DNA of 64,000 nt from Lachnospiraceae bacterium (GTDB taxonomy: Bacteria > Bacillota > Clostridia > Lachnospirales > Lachnospiraceae). The position numbers and the translations under genes are program-made. This document shows positions 1 through 10,025 of the stretch, one piece after another (the stretch's first letter is position 1; every line of letters begins with the position of its first letter). Under the pieces are notes generated by a model that was given only the letters and a program-made list of their open reading frames with translations, was not told the DNA's origin and did not search any database. The stretch covers positions 1 to 64,000 of the forward strand of contig JAILPS010000037.1 of the NCBI GenBank assembly GCA_024699325.1. Direction: 5' to 3'.

Positions 1-228
1 AAATATTACAGTAGGGATGGAATAGCCCGAACTCATACGCCTGTGGACACTGTGTAAGACATTGAGTTGCGCATCATCGTAGCCAACGCAGTAGTGGTTG
101 AAGCAGGAAGCTCCGACTTCTATAAGTCGGAGTAGTTCACTTATGTATTCGAGAGAGATTACTTTGATTACATCGTTGTGGTTAATGCTTTTAGTGGTGA
201 GGTAGTGTACAGCGACAGTACTAAGTAG
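1..228 (+). pseudogene. possible decayed 3' end of a PepSY-like gene, or structured RNA
   Basis: Frame 1 reads as plausible protein from base 1 but is broken by TAA at 55-57 and TAG at 133-135, with a possible natural TAG at 226-228. The last part, ending around DYIVVVNAFSGEVV, resembles the end of a PepSY domain, whose repeats close with a hydrophobic strand and a TGEV-type turn. The same stretch also contains a perfect 9-bp stem with a 4-base loop at 111-132, so a structured RNA is an alternative. No open reading frame starts here and no ribosome binding site is seen. The upstream part lies outside the window. Low certainty. Confidence 0.25.
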
Positions 229-267
229 AGTTGTATAAACAACTAAGCAGAATAACATTTTGATAAC

Positions 268-295
268 ATGTCAAGTTCCTGGCGAAACTTGACAT
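268..295. repeat. perfect 10-bp inverted repeat
   Basis: ATGTCAAGTT at 268-277 and its exact reverse complement at 286-295 enclose an 8-base loop. It sits three bases before the terminator hairpin at 299-320, so the two form tandem stem-loops at the end of whatever is transcribed upstream. Confidence 0.6.
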
Positions 296-298
296 ATG

Positions 299-332
299 CA
301 GGGGGCTTGACAGCCCCCTGTTATTATTTTAT
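299..332 (+). terminator. strong intrinsic terminator upstream of rluF
   Basis: A 9-bp GC-rich stem (299-307 with 312-320, loop TGAC) is followed by the T-rich tail TTATTATTTTAT. It ends the transcript coming from the left edge of the window. The predicted rluF promoter overlaps its right half. Confidence 0.8.
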
Positions 333-335
333 CAT
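307..335 (+). promoter_or_regulatory. sigma-A promoter for rluF-ligA, embedded in a terminator
   Basis: TTGACA at 307-312, a 17-base spacer and TATCAT at 330-335. The -35 box is formed by the loop and right arm of the terminator hairpin at 299-320. The predicted start near 342 is followed at once by a 7-bp stem-loop (343-349 with 359-365). Confidence 0.6.
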
Positions 336-400
336 TTTACAGAGAAGAAATTGTCAGATTCTTCTGCAGAATTCATGTGTGAAGCGTGGTTGTGATTGAT

Positions 401-1111
401 ATGGATAAGGTCAGAATAAATAAATATTTAAGCGAGGTCGGATACTGCTCCAGAAGGCAGGCCGACGCTTTAATTGAGGCAGGCAAAATTATGGTTAACG
501 GCCATCAGGTCGTAAATGGCGAGAAGGTTGACGATAGCGACGAGATAGTTATAGAAGGTCAGAAGCTTAACGCCAGAGCGGGTGATATTTTGCCTGTTTT
601 TCTTGTGTTTAACAAGCCTCGGGGCGTAGTCTGTTCGAGTGAGGGACAGGGAAGTGTCACTGTCGAGGAATACCTTAAATATCCGCAGAGAGTGTTTAGC
701 GTGGGAAGACTTGATAAGGAGAGTGAAGGGCTTCTCATCCTGACCAATCAGGGGGATGTGGCGCAGCGCATATCCAAAGCGCGTTTTAACCATGAGAAAG
801 AGTATGTGGTCACTGTTGACAGGCCTGTGACGGAGGAGTTCTTAGAGAAAATGAGGGCCGGGGTACATATTCTTGGCACCGTGACCAGACCGTGCAGGGC
901 ATGGAAGACAGGTACTAAAAGTTTTCATATTGTGCTTACCCAGGGCTTAAACCGCCAGATAAGAAGAATGTGTGATGAATGTGGCTGCCACGTGACGAAG
1001 CTTAAGCGCATAAGAGTTATGAATATTAAGCTGGGGGATTTAACAACCGGAGCGTACAGGGATTTTACAGAGGAAGAGCTCAAAGAATTGATGAAAATTC
1101 TTGGAAAATAA
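401..1111 (+). CDS. rluF: 23S rRNA pseudouridine synthase RluF family
   Basis: Converts a uridine of 23S rRNA (U2604 in E. coli) to pseudouridine; cytoplasmic, acts on ribosome precursors. An N-terminal S4 RNA-binding domain (KVRINKYLSEVGYCSRRQAD, about residues 3-22) is followed by the catalytic domain with GRLDKESEGLLILTN, whose Asp is the nucleophile of the family. The stretch HEKEYVVTV and the motif QGLNRQIRRMC match RluF better than RsuA or RluB. The length of 236 residues is normal. ATG 401 was chosen because the S4 domain begins right after it; an in-frame GTG at 386 would add five residues, and neither start has a strong ribosome binding site. It lies 22 bases before ligA, so the two are probably cotranscribed. 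Confidence 0.88.
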   Translation: MDKVRINKYLSEVGYCSRRQADALIEAGKIMVNGHQVVNGEKVDDSDEIVIEGQKLNARAGDILPVFLVFNKPRGVVCSSEGQGSVTVEEYLKYPQRVFSVGRLDKESEGLLILTNQGDVAQRISKARFNHEKEYVVTVDRPVTEEFLEKMRAGVHILGTVTRPCRAWKTGTKSFHIVLTQGLNRQIRRMCDECGCHVTKLKRIRVMNIKLGDLTTGAYRDFTEEELKELMKILGK

Positions 1112-1118
1112 ATATTAA

Positions 1119-3143
<2,025 letters not shown>

Positions 3144-3160
3144 GAAATGTCATTTTGAGG

Positions 3161-3189
3161 TTGATTATTTTTGTTTGATATATTACAAT
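3161..3189 (+). promoter_or_regulatory. predicted promoter of the decarboxylase operon
   Basis: TTGATT at 3161-3166, a 17-base spacer and TACAAT at 3184-3189, about 54 bases before the first start codon. There is no clear terminator after ligA, so read-through may also feed the operon. Confidence 0.5.
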
Positions 3190-3242
3190 GTTATTCGGTC
3201 AAATTTGGTTTTGAACATAAAATCGACAATGGAGGACTAGAT

Positions 3243-4688
3243 ATGAGCAGTATTGCACAGACATCTGCAGGCAGAAGAATCGAGAGCCTGTTGGATGACG
3301 GCAGCTTCGTTGAGATCGGTGGATGCGTGACAGCGCGTTCCACAGATTTTAATATGTCTGCCAAAAAACTGCCTGCTGATGGTGTTATAACAGGTTATGG
3401 CACAATCGACGGCAACCTTGTATATGTCTACAGCCAGGATGCGTCTGTATTAGGCGGAACCATGGGCGAGATGCATGCAAAGAAGATTTCTAACATTTAT
3501 TCACTTGCCATGAAGATGGGAGCACCTGTAGTCGGAATGATCGACTGCGCAGGACTTCGTCTGCAGGAGGCTACGGACGCCCTCGCTGCATTTGGCGGAC
3601 TCTATCTTGATCAGGTGAACGCAAGCGGAGTTATTCCACAGATCACAGCTGTTTACGGCACATGTGGCGGTGGTATGGCGCTTGTTCCTGCACTTACAGA
3701 TTTCACATTCATGGAAGCTAAGAGCGGCAAGCTTTTTGTAAATGCTCCTAACACACTTGACGGCAACTACACATCTAAGTGTGACACAGCATCTGTAGCA
3801 TTCCAGAGTGAGGAGGTTGGAAGCGTTGATTTTGCCGGAACAGAGGAGGAGATCGCTGACAAGATCAGAGAGCTCATCGCTTTAATTCCAGCTAACAACG
3901 ATGACACAGGTGTATATTCTGAGTGCTCAGACGACTTGAACCGTCTCACAGACGGCATCGACGCAGGCGCAGCTGACGCAGCATATGTATTGTCACAGAT
4001 TGCTGACGGCGAGGCTTTCTTCGAGGTTAAGGCTGATTACGCTAAGGAGATGGTTACAGGTTTTATGCGCCTTAACGGTCTCACAATCGGCGCAGTTGCA
4101 AACAGAAGCGCAGTATTTGACGAGAACGGCGAGGTTTCAGAGAAGCTTGGAACAGTTCTCACAGCTAAGGGCTGTAAGAAGGCGGCAGACTTCGTGAAGT
4201 TCTGTGATGCATTTGATATTCCTGTATTATCACTTACACAGGCTACAGGTTTTAAGGCTGACAAGTGCAATGAGAAGAGAGTTGCCGCTGCGGCAGCATC
4301 ACTTGCGAAGGCATTTGCAGACGCTACAGTCGCTAAGGTTAACGTAATCATCGGCGACGCATACGGTACTCCATATGTTGTTATGAATTCTAAGGCAATC
4401 GGCGCTGATATGACATTTGCATGGCCAGAGGTTTCTGTGGGCATGATGGATGCCACAAGCGCAGTCAAGATTATCTACGCTGACGAGATCAGCAAGGATG
4501 CTTCAATCATCTCTGAGAAGTCTGCTGAGTACTCAGCACTTCAGAACAGCGCTTCAAGCGCAGCGGCTAGAGGATATGTTGACGCTATAATTGAGCCAGC
4601 TCAGACTCGCAAGAACCTTATCGCCGCTTTTGAGATGCTCTACACTAAGAGAGAAGACAAGCCGGTTAAGAAGCACAGCGCTAACTGA
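3243..4688 (+). CDS. mmdA: carboxyltransferase subunit of acyl-CoA decarboxylase/carboxylase (MmdA/12S type)
   Basis: Transfers a carboxyl group between an acyl-CoA and biotin on the carrier protein encoded 360 bases downstream. The sequence shows the two crotonase-like halves of the carboxyltransferase family: an N half with GGTMGEMHAKKI and GLRLQEATDAL and a glycine-rich CGGGMAL oxyanion region, and a C half with AFADATVAKVNVIIGDAYG. Substrate could be methylmalonyl-CoA, or acetyl- or propionyl-CoA in the reverse direction; sequence alone does not decide. At 481 residues it is slightly shorter than classic MmdA (about 510). ATG 3243 is preferred because GGAGG lies just before it, although the open frame extends upstream to 3171. 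First gene of a five-gene operon. Confidence 0.85.
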   Translation: MSSIAQTSAGRRIESLLDDGSFVEIGGCVTARSTDFNMSAKKLPADGVITGYGTIDGNLVYVYSQDASVLGGTMGEMHAKKISNIYSLAMKMGAPVVGMIDCAGLRLQEATDALAAFGGLYLDQVNASGVIPQITAVYGTCGGGMALVPALTDFTFMEAKSGKLFVNAPNTLDGNYTSKCDTASVAFQSEEVGSVDFAGTEEEIADKIRELIALIPANNDDTGVYSECSDDLNRLTDGIDAGAADAAYVLSQIADGEAFFEVKADYAKEMVTGFMRLNGLTIGAVANRSAVFDENGEVSEKLGTVLTAKGCKKAADFVKFCDAFDIPVLSLTQATGFKADKCNEKRVAAAAASLAKAFADATVAKVNVIIGDAYGTPYVVMNSKAIGADMTFAWPEVSVGMMDATSAVKIIYADEISKDASIISEKSAEYSALQNSASSAAARGYVDAIIEPAQTRKNLIAAFEMLYTKREDKPVKKHSAN

Positions 4689-4703
4689 TAAGGAGGCAGG
4701 TTC

Positions 4704-5027
4704 ATGAATTTAGAAACATTAGAGACTGCCCTTGTTAACACACTCATAGGTATGGGTACGGTTTTCGTAATCCTTATCGTTATCAGTTTGATTATCTCTC
4801 TCTTCAAATACATCAACAAGTTTGAGGCCGCTCTGAAGAAGAGCAAGGAGCCTGCTACACCCGCTCCTGTTGCAGCGCCTGTTGTTGTAGAGGAAGTCGA
4901 AGAGGAGACTGATGATTTAGAGCTTGTGGCAGTTATCACAGCTGCGGTTGCAGCTTGCATGGGAACAGAGAATACGGACGGCTTCGTGGTTCGTTCTATC
5001 AGACGTTCTCCAAATAACAGATGGTAA
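4704..5027 (+). CDS. oadG: Na+-pumping decarboxylase gamma subunit (OadG/MmdD type)
   Basis: Small membrane subunit that holds the soluble carboxyltransferase on the membrane sodium pump. The 107-residue protein has one transmembrane helix (about residues 11-33), a Pro/Ala/Glu-rich linker and a C-terminal segment ending VVRSIRRSPNNRW, which is the usual end of Firmicute OadG proteins. GGAGG lies 8 bases before ATG. It is located between the carboxyltransferase and the biotin carrier, as expected for a pump complex. Confidence 0.8.
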   Translation: MNLETLETALVNTLIGMGTVFVILIVISLIISLFKYINKFEAALKKSKEPATPAPVAAPVVVEEVEEETDDLELVAVITAAVAACMGTENTDGFVVRSIRRSPNNRW

Positions 5028-5054
5028 ATTAACGCGTAAAGCGAAAGGAGTAAT

Positions 5055-5423
5055 ATGAAGAATTATTTAATTACCGTTAACGGTGTGGAATACGAGGTAT
5101 CCGTAGAAGAGGTTGAGTCAGGCGCAGTCAGCGCAGCTCCTAAGGCTGCACCTAAGGCTGCTCCTAAGGCAGCACCTAAGGCAGCTGCCAAGGCTAGCGC
5201 AGGCGCTGGTTCTATTAAGGTTGCAGCAGGTGCTGCAGGTAAGATTTTCAAGGTTGAGGCTAAGGTTGGCCAGGCTGTTAAGGCTGGTGACACAGTTGTC
5301 ATTCTTGAGGCAATGAAGATGGAAATCCCAGTTGTTGCTCCACAGGACGGAACAGTTGCAAGCATCGACTGCAACGTAGGCGATGCAGTTGAGCAGGGTG
5401 CTACACTCGCAACATTAAACTAA
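5055..5423 (+). CDS. biotin carboxyl carrier protein of the decarboxylase
   Basis: Carries the carboxyl group on biotin between carboxyltransferase and the membrane pump. The C-terminal biotinyl domain (about residues 52-122) has the biotin attachment motif EAMKMEI, with the first Lys of MKM as the biotinylated residue. Before it lies a flexible Ala-Pro-Lys linker (AAPK repeats, residues about 27-45) built from 12-base DNA repeats around 5127-5190. Such linkers let the biotin swing between partners. Equivalent to MmdC/GcdC or the 1.3S subunit of transcarboxylase. It is the only biotin carrier in the operon, so both carboxyltransferases probably share it. Confidence 0.9.
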   Translation: MKNYLITVNGVEYEVSVEEVESGAVSAAPKAAPKAAPKAAPKAAAKASAGAGSIKVAAGAAGKIFKVEAKVGQAVKAGDTVVILEAMKMEIPVVAPQDGTVASIDCNVGDAVEQGATLATLN

Positions 5424-5459
5424 TCAATCTGTTTTGTCGGACACAATGGAGGTTTTAAG

Positions 5460-6626
5460 ATGATCATTGAAACATTTACTAACCTTCTGCATCAGACAGC
5501 CTTTTTCAATCTCACATGGGGCAACTATGTGATGATTCTGGTGGCGCTTGTATTCTTATACTTAGCCATCGGTAAGGGCTTTGAGCCACTTCTTCTTGTG
5601 CCTATTTCATTTGGTATGCTGCTTGTAAATATCTACCCTGATATTATGGCAGAGCCTTATGTTGAGACACTTGCGGACGGCACAACTATTGAACATGCCG
5701 GAGGTTTGTTACACTATTTCTACATTTTGGATGAGTGGGCAATTCTGCCATCACTTATCTTCATGGGCGTCGGAGCCATGACTGACTTCGGTCCGCTGAT
5801 TGCCAACCCTAAGAGCTTCCTCCTCGGAGCTGCAGCTCAGTTTGGTATCTATGTCGCATACATAGGTGCTATGCTTATGGGATTCGACGGCAAGGCAGCC
5901 GCAGCCATCTCAATCATCGGTGGCGCTGACGGTCCTACATCTATCTTCCTCGCTGGTAAGCTTGGACAGACTCAGATTATGGGACCTATCGCTGTTGCAG
6001 CATATTCTTACATGTCGCTGGTTCCAATCATCCAGCCACCTATCATGAAGTTGCTCACAACAGAGAAGGAGAGAAAGATCAAAATGGAGCAGCTTCGTCC
6101 TGTAAGTAAGCTCGAGAAGATCTTATTCCCTATCATCGTTACAATCGTAGTTTCGCTTATCCTTCCAACAACAGCACCGCTCATCGGTATGCTGATGCTT
6201 GGTAATCTCTTCAGAGAGTCTGGCGTTGTTCGTCAGCTTCAGGAGACAGCTTCAAATGCACTTATGTACATCGTAGTTATCCTTCTTGGCACATCAGTAG
6301 GTGCTACAACATCTGCTGAGGCATTCCTTAACTGGGATACTATCAAGATCGTCATCTTAGGTCTTTTGGCATTTGCATTTGGTACAGCTATGGGTGTTAT
6401 ATTTGGTAAGATCATGTGCTGGGCAACAGGTGGCAAGGTTAACCCTCTCATCGGTTCAGCAGGTGTTTCAGCCGTTCCTATGGCAGCGCGTGTTTCACAG
6501 AAGGTTGGTGCTGAGGCGGATCCTACAAACTTCCTTCTCATGCATGCAATGGGTCCTAATGTAGCGGGCGTTATCGGTACTGCGGTTGCAGCCGGAACAT
6601 TTATGGCTATATTCGGAGTATTTTAA
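5460..6626 (+). CDS. oadB: sodium-translocating decarboxylase beta subunit (OadB family)
   Basis: Membrane subunit that decarboxylates carboxybiotin and pumps Na+ out of the cell. The 388-residue hydrophobic protein has about ten membrane segments and the two conserved signatures of the family: GGADGPTSIF (the Asp is essential for Na+ transport in Klebsiella OadB) and HAMGPNVAGVIG near the C terminus. GGAGG lies 7 bases before ATG. Its presence shows that the operon encodes a primary Na+ pump and not a soluble transcarboxylase only. Confidence 0.93.
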   Translation: MIIETFTNLLHQTAFFNLTWGNYVMILVALVFLYLAIGKGFEPLLLVPISFGMLLVNIYPDIMAEPYVETLADGTTIEHAGGLLHYFYILDEWAILPSLIFMGVGAMTDFGPLIANPKSFLLGAAAQFGIYVAYIGAMLMGFDGKAAAAISIIGGADGPTSIFLAGKLGQTQIMGPIAVAAYSYMSLVPIIQPPIMKLLTTEKERKIKMEQLRPVSKLEKILFPIIVTIVVSLILPTTAPLIGMLMLGNLFRESGVVRQLQETASNALMYIVVILLGTSVGATTSAEAFLNWDTIKIVILGLLAFAFGTAMGVIFGKIMCWATGGKVNPLIGSAGVSAVPMAARVSQKVGAEADPTNFLLMHAMGPNVAGVIGTAVAAGTFMAIFGVF

Positions 6627-6642
6627 ATAAAGGAGTAAACTC

Positions 6643-8055
6643 ATGGCAGAGATTGTAAAAAAACCAATTAAAATCACCGAGACTATTCTGCGTGATGCAC
6701 ATCAGTCTCTTATCGCTACAAGAATGACAACAGAGCAGATGCTCCCTATCATCGATAAGATGGATAAGGTTGGTTATCATTCAGTAGAGTGCTGGGGTGG
6801 AGCAACATTTGACGCGTCACTTCGTTTCCTCAAGGAGGATCCATGGGAGCGCTTAAGAAAGCTTCGCGACGGCTTCAAGAATACCAAGCTTCAGATGTTA
6901 TTCCGTGGCCAGAATATCTTAGGATACAGCCACTATCCGGATGACGTTGTAGAGTACTTCGTACAGAAGTCTATCGCAAATGGTATCGATATCATCAGAA
7001 TTTTCGACTGTCTGAATGACCTCAGAAATCTTGAGACAGCAGTTAAGGCAGCTAAGAAGGAGAAGGGACATGCTCAGATTGCTCTCTCTTACACACTTGG
7101 CGACGCTTACACACTTGACTACTGGAAGGATACAGCAAGACGTATCGAGGAGATGGGCGCTGACAGCTTATGTATCAAGGATATGGCCGGACTTCTCCTT
7201 CCTACGAAGGCAGAGGAGCTGGTTAAGGCTCTCAAGGAAGGAACCAATCTTCCTATCGACCTTCACACACACTACACCTCAGGTGTTGCTTCCATGACAT
7301 ACATGAAGGCAGTTGAGGCAGGTGTTGATATCATCGATACAGCAATGAGCCCTCTTGCTCTTGGAACAAGCCAGCCTGCAACAGAGGTTATGGTAGAGGC
7401 ATTCAAGGGAACAGAGTTCGATTCAGGTCTTGACCAGAATCTTCTCGCTGAGATTGCTGACTACTTCGCACCACTTCGCGAGCAGTACTTAAAGAGCGGC
7501 CTTCTTAACCCTAAGGTTTTAGGTGTTAACATCAAGACTCTTCTCTATCAGGTACCTGGCGGTATGTTATCTAACCTGGTTAGCCAGCTCAAGGAGCAGG
7601 GCGCTGAGGACAAGTTCAACGACGTTCTCAAGGAGATACCTCGTGTTCGTAAGGACATGGGCGAGCCACCTCTTGTAACACCTTCTTCACAGATCGTTGG
7701 TACACAGGCCGTTATGAACGTTCTCATGGGCGAGAGATATAAGATTATGACCAAGGAGACGAAGGCACTTCTTCGCGGCGAGTACGGCCAGACAGTTAAG
7801 CCATTCAATCCTGAGGTTCAGAAGAAGGCCATCGGCGACGAGAAGCCTATCACATGCAGACCTGCAGATCTCTTAGAGCCAGGACTTCCTAAGTTTGAGA
7901 AGGAAGTTGCACAGTACAAGCAGCAGGATGAGGACGTGTTATCATACGCACTGTTCCCACAGGTTGCGACAGAATTCTTCAAGTATCGCGAGGCTCAGCA
8001 GACTAAGGTTGATCCTACAGTTGCAGACAAGGCTAACGCAAGTTATCCTGTATAA
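6643..8055 (+). CDS. oadA: oxaloacetate decarboxylase alpha / pyruvate carboxylase B-type carboxyltransferase (5S type)
   Basis: Carboxyltransferase acting between oxaloacetate (or pyruvate) and biotin. Family landmarks are TILRDAHQSLIATR at the N terminus, LCIKDMAGLL with the lysine that is carboxylated in relatives, and DLHTHYTSG holding the two metal-binding histidines. The conserved C-terminal domain of pyruvate carboxylase follows. At 470 residues it lacks a biotinyl domain, so it depends on the separate carrier encoded upstream. Having both this 5S-type and a 12S-type subunit in one operon recalls the propionibacterial transcarboxylase, here combined with a membrane pump. Last gene before a strong terminator. 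Confidence 0.92.
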   Translation: MAEIVKKPIKITETILRDAHQSLIATRMTTEQMLPIIDKMDKVGYHSVECWGGATFDASLRFLKEDPWERLRKLRDGFKNTKLQMLFRGQNILGYSHYPDDVVEYFVQKSIANGIDIIRIFDCLNDLRNLETAVKAAKKEKGHAQIALSYTLGDAYTLDYWKDTARRIEEMGADSLCIKDMAGLLLPTKAEELVKALKEGTNLPIDLHTHYTSGVASMTYMKAVEAGVDIIDTAMSPLALGTSQPATEVMVEAFKGTEFDSGLDQNLLAEIADYFAPLREQYLKSGLLNPKVLGVNIKTLLYQVPGGMLSNLVSQLKEQGAEDKFNDVLKEIPRVRKDMGEPPLVTPSSQIVGTQAVMNVLMGERYKIMTKETKALLRGEYGQTVKPFNPEVQKKAIGDEKPITCRPADLLEPGLPKFEKEVAQYKQQDEDVLSYALFPQVATEFFKYREAQQTKVDPTVADKANASYPV

Positions 8056-8074
8056 TCACTGTAATTATAATTCT

Positions 8075-8105
8075 AAGGAGCTTCAGTTTTCTGAAGCTCC
8101 TTTTT
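8075..8105 (+). terminator. intrinsic terminator of the decarboxylase operon
   Basis: A 12-bp stem (AAGGAGCTTCAG with CTGAAGCTCCTT, loop TTTT) runs straight into T residues. The next gene starts only about 10 bases later, so some read-through or a promoter inside the end of oadA must serve it. Confidence 0.88.
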
Positions 8106-8115
8106 GGGTAAATAT

Positions 8116-9357
8116 ATGAGCATTGTTGTAGTTGGCGCAGGTGCGGCAGGACTTATGGCTGCCATCAGCGCGGCATCTCTTAATAAGAGTGTTATATTGG
8201 TAGAGAAAAACGAAAAGTCAGGCAAGAAGATCTACATCACAGGCAAGGGCAGATGCAACATCACCAACGCCTGCGACAGGGATGATTTTTTTGAAAATAT
8301 AGTGTCAAATCCGAGGTTTTTGTACAGCGCATTTGACGGATTTTCAAACTGGGATATGTACGCTTTCCTGGAGGAAAACGGCCTTCCCCTAAAGATTGAG
8401 AGAGGCGAGAGGGTGTTCCCTGATTCTGACAAATCAAGCGACGTCATAAGGACTCTGGAGAATAAGGCCAGAGAACTCGGCGTGGACATAAGATATAACA
8501 CGAAGGTCACTAAAATCCTGTCAGAGGAGGCAGACGGCAAGAAATGTGTCTGCGGCGTGGAGACTGATAGGGGAAGGATTAGCGCCTCCTCGGTTATCGT
8601 GTGCACAGGCGGAATATCCTATCCGTCGACGGGAAGCGACGGAGACGGCTACAGGTTTGCCAGGGCATATAATCACGAGGTCACCAAGCTCTACCCCTCC
8701 CTTGTGGCATTTAAATGCAGGGAGGATATCTGCGGCAGACTTCAGGGGCTCTCGCTTAAGAATATCTCTATAAGCATTTACGAGGGCGGTGACAGTACCA
8801 AACCTCTCTACACAGAATTTGGGGAAATGTTATTCACACATTTTGGCGTGAGCGGTCCTGTTATTCTTACGGCCTCAGCGCTTCTGACAGATAAGCTTCA
8901 GACTCCTAAGGACCTCTATATTGACTTAAAGCCCGCCCTGACATTTAAACAGTTAGATGACAGGATGCTTAGGGAGTTTAAGGAGGGCAATAAGAGCTTT
9001 AAAAATGCTGTGAAGAGTTTCCTTCCAGTGAGGTTATTAGAGATAGTTTTAGAGGTTAGCGGTGTGGATCCTGACAAGAGCGTAAGCGTAGTCACGTCAG
9101 CCGAGAGGAAGGCTTTCATAGACGCGCTTAAGGGCTTAAAGTTGACAATAATATCCACCATGGGGTATAATGAGGCGATAGTCACGAAGGGTGGAATTAA
9201 TGTCAGGGATATATCACCTAAGACTATGGAATCTAAGATTGTAAAGGGATTGTATTTTGCCGGGGAGGTTTTAGACCTGGATGCGTTCACGGGAGGTTTT
9301 AACCTTCAGATAGCGTGGAGCACAGGTTTTGCGGCCGGCAGATACGCGGTGGAGTAA
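8116..9357 (+). CDS. HI0933/BaiN-family FAD-dependent oxidoreductase
   Basis: A flavoprotein with the Rossmann FAD-binding motif VVGAGAAGLMAAISA near the N terminus and GKKIYITGKGRCNITNA, which is the signature of the HI0933 family. The C terminus has YFAGEVLDLDAFTGGFNLQIAWSTG, which completes the FAD site. The 413-residue length is typical. The physiological substrate of this family is unsettled; the bile-acid enzyme BaiN is a relative, but that is no evidence for bile-acid metabolism here. ATG 8116 was chosen over the TTG at 8104 that lies in the terminator. It opens the cluster with cmk, ispH and the S1 protein, a common order in Clostridia. Confidence 0.88.
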   Translation: MSIVVVGAGAAGLMAAISAASLNKSVILVEKNEKSGKKIYITGKGRCNITNACDRDDFFENIVSNPRFLYSAFDGFSNWDMYAFLEENGLPLKIERGERVFPDSDKSSDVIRTLENKARELGVDIRYNTKVTKILSEEADGKKCVCGVETDRGRISASSVIVCTGGISYPSTGSDGDGYRFARAYNHEVTKLYPSLVAFKCREDICGRLQGLSLKNISISIYEGGDSTKPLYTEFGEMLFTHFGVSGPVILTASALLTDKLQTPKDLYIDLKPALTFKQLDDRMLREFKEGNKSFKNAVKSFLPVRLLEIVLEVSGVDPDKSVSVVTSAERKAFIDALKGLKLTIISTMGYNEAIVTKGGINVRDISPKTMESKIVKGLYFAGEVLDLDAFTGGFNLQIAWSTGFAAGRYAVE

Positions 9358-9358
9358 T

Positions 9359-10024
9359 ATGGCATTTAACATTGCAATTGACGGTCCTGCAGGGGCAGGA
9401 AAAAGCACTATAGCTAAGAGAGTATCAGGCGAGTTAGGTTTTGTATATGTCGACACGGGCGCTATGTACAGGGCGATTGGTCTGTACTGCGTTATGAATA
9501 ACATTGACATAAGCGACGAGAGCGCGGTGGTTGGCGAGCTTGAAAACATTGACGTTGACCTTAAATATATCGACGGCGTGCAGTGCGTTTTGCTTAACGG
9601 CGAGAACGTAAACGGCCTTATCAGAACCGAGGAGGTGAGCCGCGCGGCTTCGGTTGTTTCTGGCTACGCTCCTGTGAGAACATATCTTGTTTCCAAGCAG
9701 CAGCAGATTGCGAAGAATACGGATCTGTTGATGGACGGAAGAGATATTGGCACAGTGGTTCTTCCTGAGGCACCGCTTAAGATATATCTCACAGCCTCAA
9801 GCGAGGAGAGAGGTAAGAGAAGATATCTCCAGCTTAGGGAGAAGGGCGAGGAGTGCGATCTTGCCGAGATTATTAAGGATATCGAGGAGAGGGATTACAG
9901 GGATATGCACCGTGAGAACTCACCCCTTAAACAGGCTGACGACGCTGTTTTGATCGACAGTTCTTTTATGACTATCGACGAGGTTGTCGCAGAGATATTA
10001 AGACTTGTGGAAGAGAGAAGATAG
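9359..10024 (+). CDS. cmk: cytidylate kinase
   Basis: Phosphorylates CMP and dCMP to the diphosphates. The P-loop GPAGAGKSTIAKR begins at about residue 8, VDTGAMYRAIG is the conserved CMP-contact segment, and LLMDGRDIGTVVLP contains the family Asp-Gly-Arg-Asp motif. The 221-residue length is normal. Its ATG follows the stop of the flavoprotein gene by a single base, which indicates translational coupling. Confidence 0.96.
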   Translation: MAFNIAIDGPAGAGKSTIAKRVSGELGFVYVDTGAMYRAIGLYCVMNNIDISDESAVVGELENIDVDLKYIDGVQCVLLNGENVNGLIRTEEVSRAASVVSGYAPVRTYLVSKQQQIAKNTDLLMDGRDIGTVVLPEAPLKIYLTASSEERGKRRYLQLREKGEECDLAEIIKDIEERDYRDMHRENSPLKQADDAVLIDSSFMTIDEVVAEILRLVEERR

Positions 10025-10025
10025 T

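Noticed and set aside
4037-4468. 143-codon minus-strand open frame
   Set aside because: Shadow of the carboxyltransferase gene.
5127-5190. 12-base tandem repeats as possible CRISPR or mobile element
   Set aside because: They encode the AAPK linker of the biotin carrier; no spacers or target duplications.
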